NCBI GenBank assembly: GCA_023539445.1
Contig: JAKCEW010000013.1
Location: 1 to 25,870, forward strand
From: Candidatus Terraquivivens yellowstonensis
Lineage (GTDB): Archaea > Thermoproteota > Nitrososphaeria_A > Caldarchaeales > Wolframiiraptoraceae
Direction: 5' to 3'
DNA length: 25,870 nt
Part shown: positions 22,675 through 25,870 of the stretch, one piece after another
How positions within the stretch are numbered: the first letter of the stretch is position 1
How the letters are laid out: every line of letters starts with the position of its first letter
Notes under the pieces: generated by a model
Seen by the model: only the letters and a program-made list of their open reading frames with translations
Told to the model about the DNA's origin: nothing
The model's database searches: none
Made by a program: the position numbers and the translations under genes

Positions 22675-23532
22675 ATGAAGGGAAAAGCAGCTCTTGAAAG
22701 TACCCAGATGGTAGAAGTCGAGGTCATGAGGAAATTTTCAGTCGAGAATGTCATCAAGGAGACGCCCGATACGTACACGTTGATGCTGAAGCCGCTAGAC
22801 AAGAAGGAGTATAGTTTCGTTCCAGGTCAGTTTAACATGCTGTACGCCTTCGGTGTTGGGGAGGTACCTATCTCCATGAGTGGCGATCCGGATGAGAAGT
22901 ACTTGATTGCGCACACGGTCAGGGCCGTCGGTGCGGTAACAAATGCTTTGGTGAACACGAAGAAGCCCGGCTTCATCGGCCTTCGGGGTCCTTTTGGGAA
23001 TGGATGGCCTTTGGAGAAGGCAAAGGGAAAGGACGTTATAATAGTGGCAGGAGGCATAGGTCTGGCACCGCTTAGACCAGCGATATACTACATCCTGAAA
23101 CATAGGAAGGAGTACGGGAAGTTCTTCTTCCTCTACGGTGCTAGGACACCGAACGACCTGCTATACAAGAAGGAGCTGAAGGAGTGGAAGAGTAGGTTCG
23201 ATATGGATGCATTCATAACCGTGGATGCGGGAGATGAAAAATGGACGGGGAATGTCGGTGTCGTAACGACGCTCTTTAAGCGCATAAAGCTCGACCCCGA
23301 TAACACATATGCTTTTGTTTGCGGGCCCGAGATAATGATGAAGTTTACTGTACTCGAGCTCAGGAATCAGGGTCTAACCGACGATAAGATATACATATCG
23401 ATGGAGAGGAATATGAAATGCGGCATGGGATTGTGCGGGCACTGCCAGTTCGGCCCTTACTTCGTGTGCAAGGACGGGCCAATTTTCTCTATGGATCAGA
23501 TAAACAGGTTCTTTGGGAGGCGTGAGGTCTGA
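22675..23532 (+). CDS. hydG: Group 3b hydrogenase, FAD/NAD(P)-binding subunit gamma
   Basis: Flavoprotein reductase subunit that passes electrons between the iron-sulfur chain and NAD(P). Ferredoxin-NADP reductase fold: FAD-binding barrel with [22 protein letters not shown], nucleotide-binding domain with [16 protein letters not shown] near residue 125, CGPEIMM, and a C-terminal [2Fe-2S] site [17 protein letters not shown] (from Cys249). 285 residues. The ATG is 4 bp after the hydB stop, with GAGGGG upstream. Confidence 0.93.
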   Translation: MKGKAALESTQMVEVEVMRKFSVENVIKETPDTYTLMLKPLDKKEYSFVPGQFNMLYAFGVGEVPISMSGDPDEKYLIAHTVRAVGAVTNALVNTKKPGFIGLRGPFGNGWPLEKAKGKDVIIVAGGIGLAPLRPAIYYILKHRKEYGKFFFLYGARTPNDLLYKKELKEWKSRFDMDAFITVDAGDEKWTGNVGVVTTLFKRIKLDPDNTYAFVCGPEIMMKFTVLELRNQGLTDDKIYISMERNMKCGMGLCGHCQFGPYFVCKDGPIFSMDQINRFFGRREV

Positions 23533-24308
23533 TGGCAGGAAAGGTACCTAGGATAGCGGTATACAAGTTTGCATCATGCGACGGCTGTCAGCTGAGCATA
23601 GTGGATCTAGAGGACGAACTTTTGGAGATAGGTCAAAGGTTTGAGATAGCGTACTTCATGGAGGTAACCAGAGCGGCAAGGAAAGGTCCCTATGACGTAG
23701 GTCTGGTCGAAGGAAGCATATCCACACCGCACGATGTTGAGCTGATAAAGTCGATAAGGAAGGATTGCAAGAAGCTCGTGACTATAGGTGCATGCGCAAC
23801 CGCGGGCGGAATCCAAGCACTCAGGAACTGGGCGAATGTCGAGGAATTCTCAAAGTACGTTTATGCGAAGCCGGAATACGTACAGACACTAGAAAAAGCC
23901 TCTCCGGTCTCAGAATACGTACAGGTCGACTTTGAGCTCAGGGGATGTCCGGTGAACAAATACCAGCTCCTTGAGTTACTATCCGCGCTACTCGCTGGAA
24001 GGAAGCCGAACATACCGACATACAGCGTTTGCATGGAATGCAAGATGAAAGGAAATGTCTGTGTAATGGTCGCTAAGGGCATACCATGCCTTGGGCCGGT
24101 TGTGCAGGCAGGGTGTGGTGCGATATGCCCGACGTATTCAAGAGGATGTTATGGATGCTTCGGTCCTATGGAAAGCCCGAACGTGAAGAGTCTGGCAACG
24201 AGCTTCATCGACCTCGGAATGAATAAGAAAGACGTGATCCTTACGTTTAGAGGGTTTACAGGTTGGTCGAAGGAATTTAGGGAGGTGGATGGGTTAATTG
24301 AAGGGTAA
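23532..24308 (+). CDS. hydD: Group 3b [NiFe] hydrogenase small subunit delta
   Basis: Small subunit of the hydrogenase dimer, holding three iron-sulfur clusters that wire the NiFe site to HydB. The proximal-cluster motif CDGCQ (Cys16, Cys19) is followed by [19 protein letters not shown] and a cysteine-rich C-terminal half with [34 protein letters not shown]. 258 residues. There is no twin-arginine signal, consistent with a cytoplasmic enzyme. The ATG overlaps the hydG stop (TGATG). Confidence 0.94.
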   Translation: MAGKVPRIAVYKFASCDGCQLSIVDLEDELLEIGQRFEIAYFMEVTRAARKGPYDVGLVEGSISTPHDVELIKSIRKDCKKLVTIGACATAGGIQALRNWANVEEFSKYVYAKPEYVQTLEKASPVSEYVQVDFELRGCPVNKYQLLELLSALLAGRKPNIPTYSVCMECKMKGNVCVMVAKGIPCLGPVVQAGCGAICPTYSRGCYGCFGPMESPNVKSLATSFIDLGMNKKDVILTFRGFTGWSKEFREVDGLIEG

Positions 24309-25593
24309 GGTAAAAACGGTAAAGGTAGATTATCTTGCGAGGGTTGAGGGCGAGGGCGCTCTATACATAAAGGTAAAGGGCAACGAAGTCTTGGATGTAA
24401 AATTCAAGATATTTGAGGCGCCGAGGTTCTTCGAGGCATTCCTAAGGGGAAGGAAGTACTATGAGGTGCCAGATATAACCGCAAGGATATGTGGCATATG
24501 TCCGTTCGCATACCAGATGAGTTCAGTACATGCATTCGAGGATGCATTCGGTGTAAGGGTGGAAGGTCCTTTAAGGGAGCTGAGGAGGCTCTTTTACTGC
24601 GGAGAGTGGATAGAGAGCCACGCGCTCCATGCCTTCCTCTTACACGCGCCCGACTTCCTTGGCTACGATGACGCATTAAGGATGGCGAAAGACCATCCAG
24701 ACGTAGTTAAGAAGGCGCTGTTCGTTAAGAAGGTTGGCAACGACATCATGATTAGGCTTGGAGGAAGGGAGATACATCCGGTATCCGTTTGCGTCGGAGG
24801 GTTCTACAAGGTTCCGACGAAGAGACAGGTAGAAGCTATGAGGGAGGACCTGAAGAGGGGGCTGGATCTAAGCATCGAGCTGCTCAGATGGGTCGCAGAC
24901 CTCAAGTTCCCCGACTTCGAGCAGGACTACGAGTTCGTATCGCTTAGGCACCCAGACGAGTATCCATTCAACGAGGGGAGGATAGTTTCCAACAAGGGCT
25001 TGGACATACCGATAAGGGAGTACGAAGATAACTTCATTGAGGAGCACGTTCCTTACACGAACGCCCTTCAATCATACATAAAGGGCAGGGGTTCCTACAT
25101 GGTAGGTCCCCTCGCAAGGATAAACCTGAATTACGACAAGCTATGGGACAGGACGAGGGACACTCTGAAGTCAATAGGCTTCAAGGTTCCATGCAGGAAT
25201 CCATTCAAGAGCATAATAGCCAGGTGTGCCGAGACTGTGTATTCCTTCGAGGAAGCGCTCAGGATAGTTGACGAGTACAAAGAGCCAGAGAAACCAAAGG
25301 TAGATTATGAGGTAAAGGCAGGTAGGGGATGCGGTTGCACGGAGGCGCCGAGGGGCTCGTTATACCATAGGTACGATGTGGCTGCAGACGGAACAGTGCT
25401 CTCGGCAAAGATAGTGCCTCCGACAGCACAGAACCAGAAGCGGATGGAGGATGACCTGAGGGCTATGGCTCCGTCTGTCATGAAGCTTCCTTACGAGAAG
25501 GCGGTCTGGAGGTTCGAGCAAGCCGTAAGGAACTACGACCCGTGCATATCCTGCGCTACGCACTTCCTGAGGCTAGAGGTCGACCGCTCATAA
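24298..25593 (+). CDS. hydA: Group 3b [NiFe] hydrogenase large subunit alpha
   Basis: Catalytic subunit carrying the NiFe site for H2 oxidation or evolution. L1 motif [11 protein letters not shown] (Arg63, Cys65, Cys68) and L2 motif DPCISCATH (Asp414, Cys416, Cys419, His422) supply the four metal cysteines. Nine residues follow His422, the short C-terminal piece normally removed by a maturation protease. [13 protein letters not shown] and [13 protein letters not shown] match group 3b members. 431 residues. TTG 24298 overlaps hydD by 11 bp with GGAGG (24281-24285) upstream. No hyp maturation genes are in the window. Confidence 0.95.
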   Translation: MKGKVKTVKVDYLARVEGEGALYIKVKGNEVLDVKFKIFEAPRFFEAFLRGRKYYEVPDITARICGICPFAYQMSSVHAFEDAFGVRVEGPLRELRRLFYCGEWIESHALHAFLLHAPDFLGYDDALRMAKDHPDVVKKALFVKKVGNDIMIRLGGREIHPVSVCVGGFYKVPTKRQVEAMREDLKRGLDLSIELLRWVADLKFPDFEQDYEFVSLRHPDEYPFNEGRIVSNKGLDIPIREYEDNFIEEHVPYTNALQSYIKGRGSYMVGPLARINLNYDKLWDRTRDTLKSIGFKVPCRNPFKSIIARCAETVYSFEEALRIVDEYKEPEKPKVDYEVKAGRGCGCTEAPRGSLYHRYDVAADGTVLSAKIVPPTAQNQKRMEDDLRAMAPSVMKLPYEKAVWRFEQAVRNYDPCISCATHFLRLEVDRS

Positions 25594-25642
25594 TCACCGC
25601 CGGGTAGCATACGGCTTAAAAAATGCGTAAATCCTGTTAAAA

Positions 25643-25652
25643 TTTTTATTTA
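25643..25652 (+). promoter_or_regulatory. TATA box for tRNA-Gly(GCC)
   Basis: TTTTTATTTA is centred 28 nt before the first base of the tRNA, in the 82-bp gap after hydA, so the tRNA has its own promoter. Confidence 0.55.
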
Positions 25653-25675
25653 GAGTCTGACATGGTTAGAGCCGG

Positions 25676-25750
25676 GCGGCCGTGGTCTAGCCTGGATAAG
25701 ACACCAGCCTGCCACGCTGGGGTTCCCGGGTTCAAATCCCGGCGGCCGCA
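25676..25750 (+). tRNA. tRNA-Gly(GCC), intronless
   Basis: Complete cloverleaf: acceptor GCGGCCG/CGGCCGC plus discriminator A, D-stem GTCT/AGAC, anticodon arm CCAGC-CTGCCAC-GCTGG with anticodon GCC, T-arm CCGGG-TTCAAAT-CCCGG. 75 nt. CCA not encoded. Confidence 0.96.
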
Positions 25751-25870
25751 TAAACTGTACCTATAACTCTTCTGAAATTTCCCATACCAGAATTTCTCGA
25801 AAAACCTATTTTGCTGTGGGGTTTGAAACCGGCCGAGGTATGGAGATTTAAATTGGTTCAACCGTTGCTC
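25751..25870. other. Non-coding right edge
   Basis: I see no gene in these 120 bases. A TATA-like GATTTAAATT near 25846-25855 could be the promoter of a gene beyond the edge. Confidence 0.3.

Noticed and set aside
24484-24516. Tyrosine instead of the usual histidine at the end of the HydA L1 motif ([10 protein letters not shown])
   Set aside because: As I recall, group 3b enzymes commonly have AYQMS here, so it is a clade feature and not a defect.
25782-25843. Inverted repeat CCATACC / GGTATGG at the right edge
   Set aside because: Only 7 bp with a 48-nt loop and mismatches outside; too weak to call a structure or operator.
25646-25861. 71-codon open frame on minus strand
   Set aside because: Runs across tRNA-Gly(GCC); the translated RRDLNPGTPAWQAGVLSRL string is the familiar artefact of reading a tRNA antisense.

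Overview
The window is archaeal chromosome. It carries archaeal/eukaryotic-type ribosomal proteins (S15, S3Ae, S19e, L31e, L39e), aIF6, an RNase P Rpp21-type subunit, Nep1, PDCD5, a KEOPS Pcc1-like protein, an archaeal ATP-dependent DNA ligase, an S26B-type signal peptidase, TATA-box promoters, and a tRNA-Gly with a bulge-helix-bulge intron at a non-canonical position. Tetrahydromethanopterin (H4MPT) synthesis genes together with a group 3b [NiFe] hydrogenase in a non-methanogen-looking setting suggest a TACK lineage, perhaps near Aigarchaeota/Caldiarchaeum or deep Thaumarchaeota. That placement is inference; no rRNA gene is present to test it.

Layout, left to right. (1) 1-4111, minus strand: a likely three-gene unit of an ACT-domain regulator, a PAP2 phosphatase and a MgtA-like P-type ATPase that runs off the left edge. 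(2) 4140-4169: a symmetrical promoter region. From it a CitG-like protein and then a DUF447 protein run rightwards; both families are found with H4MPT genes. (3) 5764-9323: signal peptidase (convergent with and overlapping DUF447), YjbQ, an unrecognised coiled-coil protein and DNA ligase. (4) 9418-12178: H4MPT synthesis genes, mptG on minus, divergent from mptA and mptE on plus. (5) 12221-16084, plus: S15, RecJ/GAN-like nuclease, Pcc1, S3Ae, a nucleotidyltransferase and DUF2095. (6) 16081-19774, minus: read in transcription order this is Rpp21-type RNase P subunit, S19e, PDCD5, L39e, L31e, aIF6, YchF-like GTPase. (7) 19894-21290, plus: Nep1 and DeoC. (8) 21301-25750: tRNA-Gly(UCC) on minus, the hydBGDA sulfhydrogenase operon on plus, tRNA-Gly(GCC) on plus.

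How the parts fit: regions 2 and 4 hold at least three known H4MPT enzymes (MptA makes the pterin ring, MptE activates it, MptG makes the ribosyl-aminobenzene arm) plus two family members of unsettled function that could fill missing steps. Regions 5 and 6 are translation and RNA-processing housekeeping. Region 8 is a self-contained NAD(P)-linked hydrogenase or sulfur-reductase module without its maturation genes. I saw no CRISPR array, insertion sequence, prophage or toxin-antitoxin pair. No stretch over 300 bases lacks a gene. The most interesting signals are the CitG-like/DUF447 pair, the nested palindromes in the divergent promoter, and the tRNA intron.
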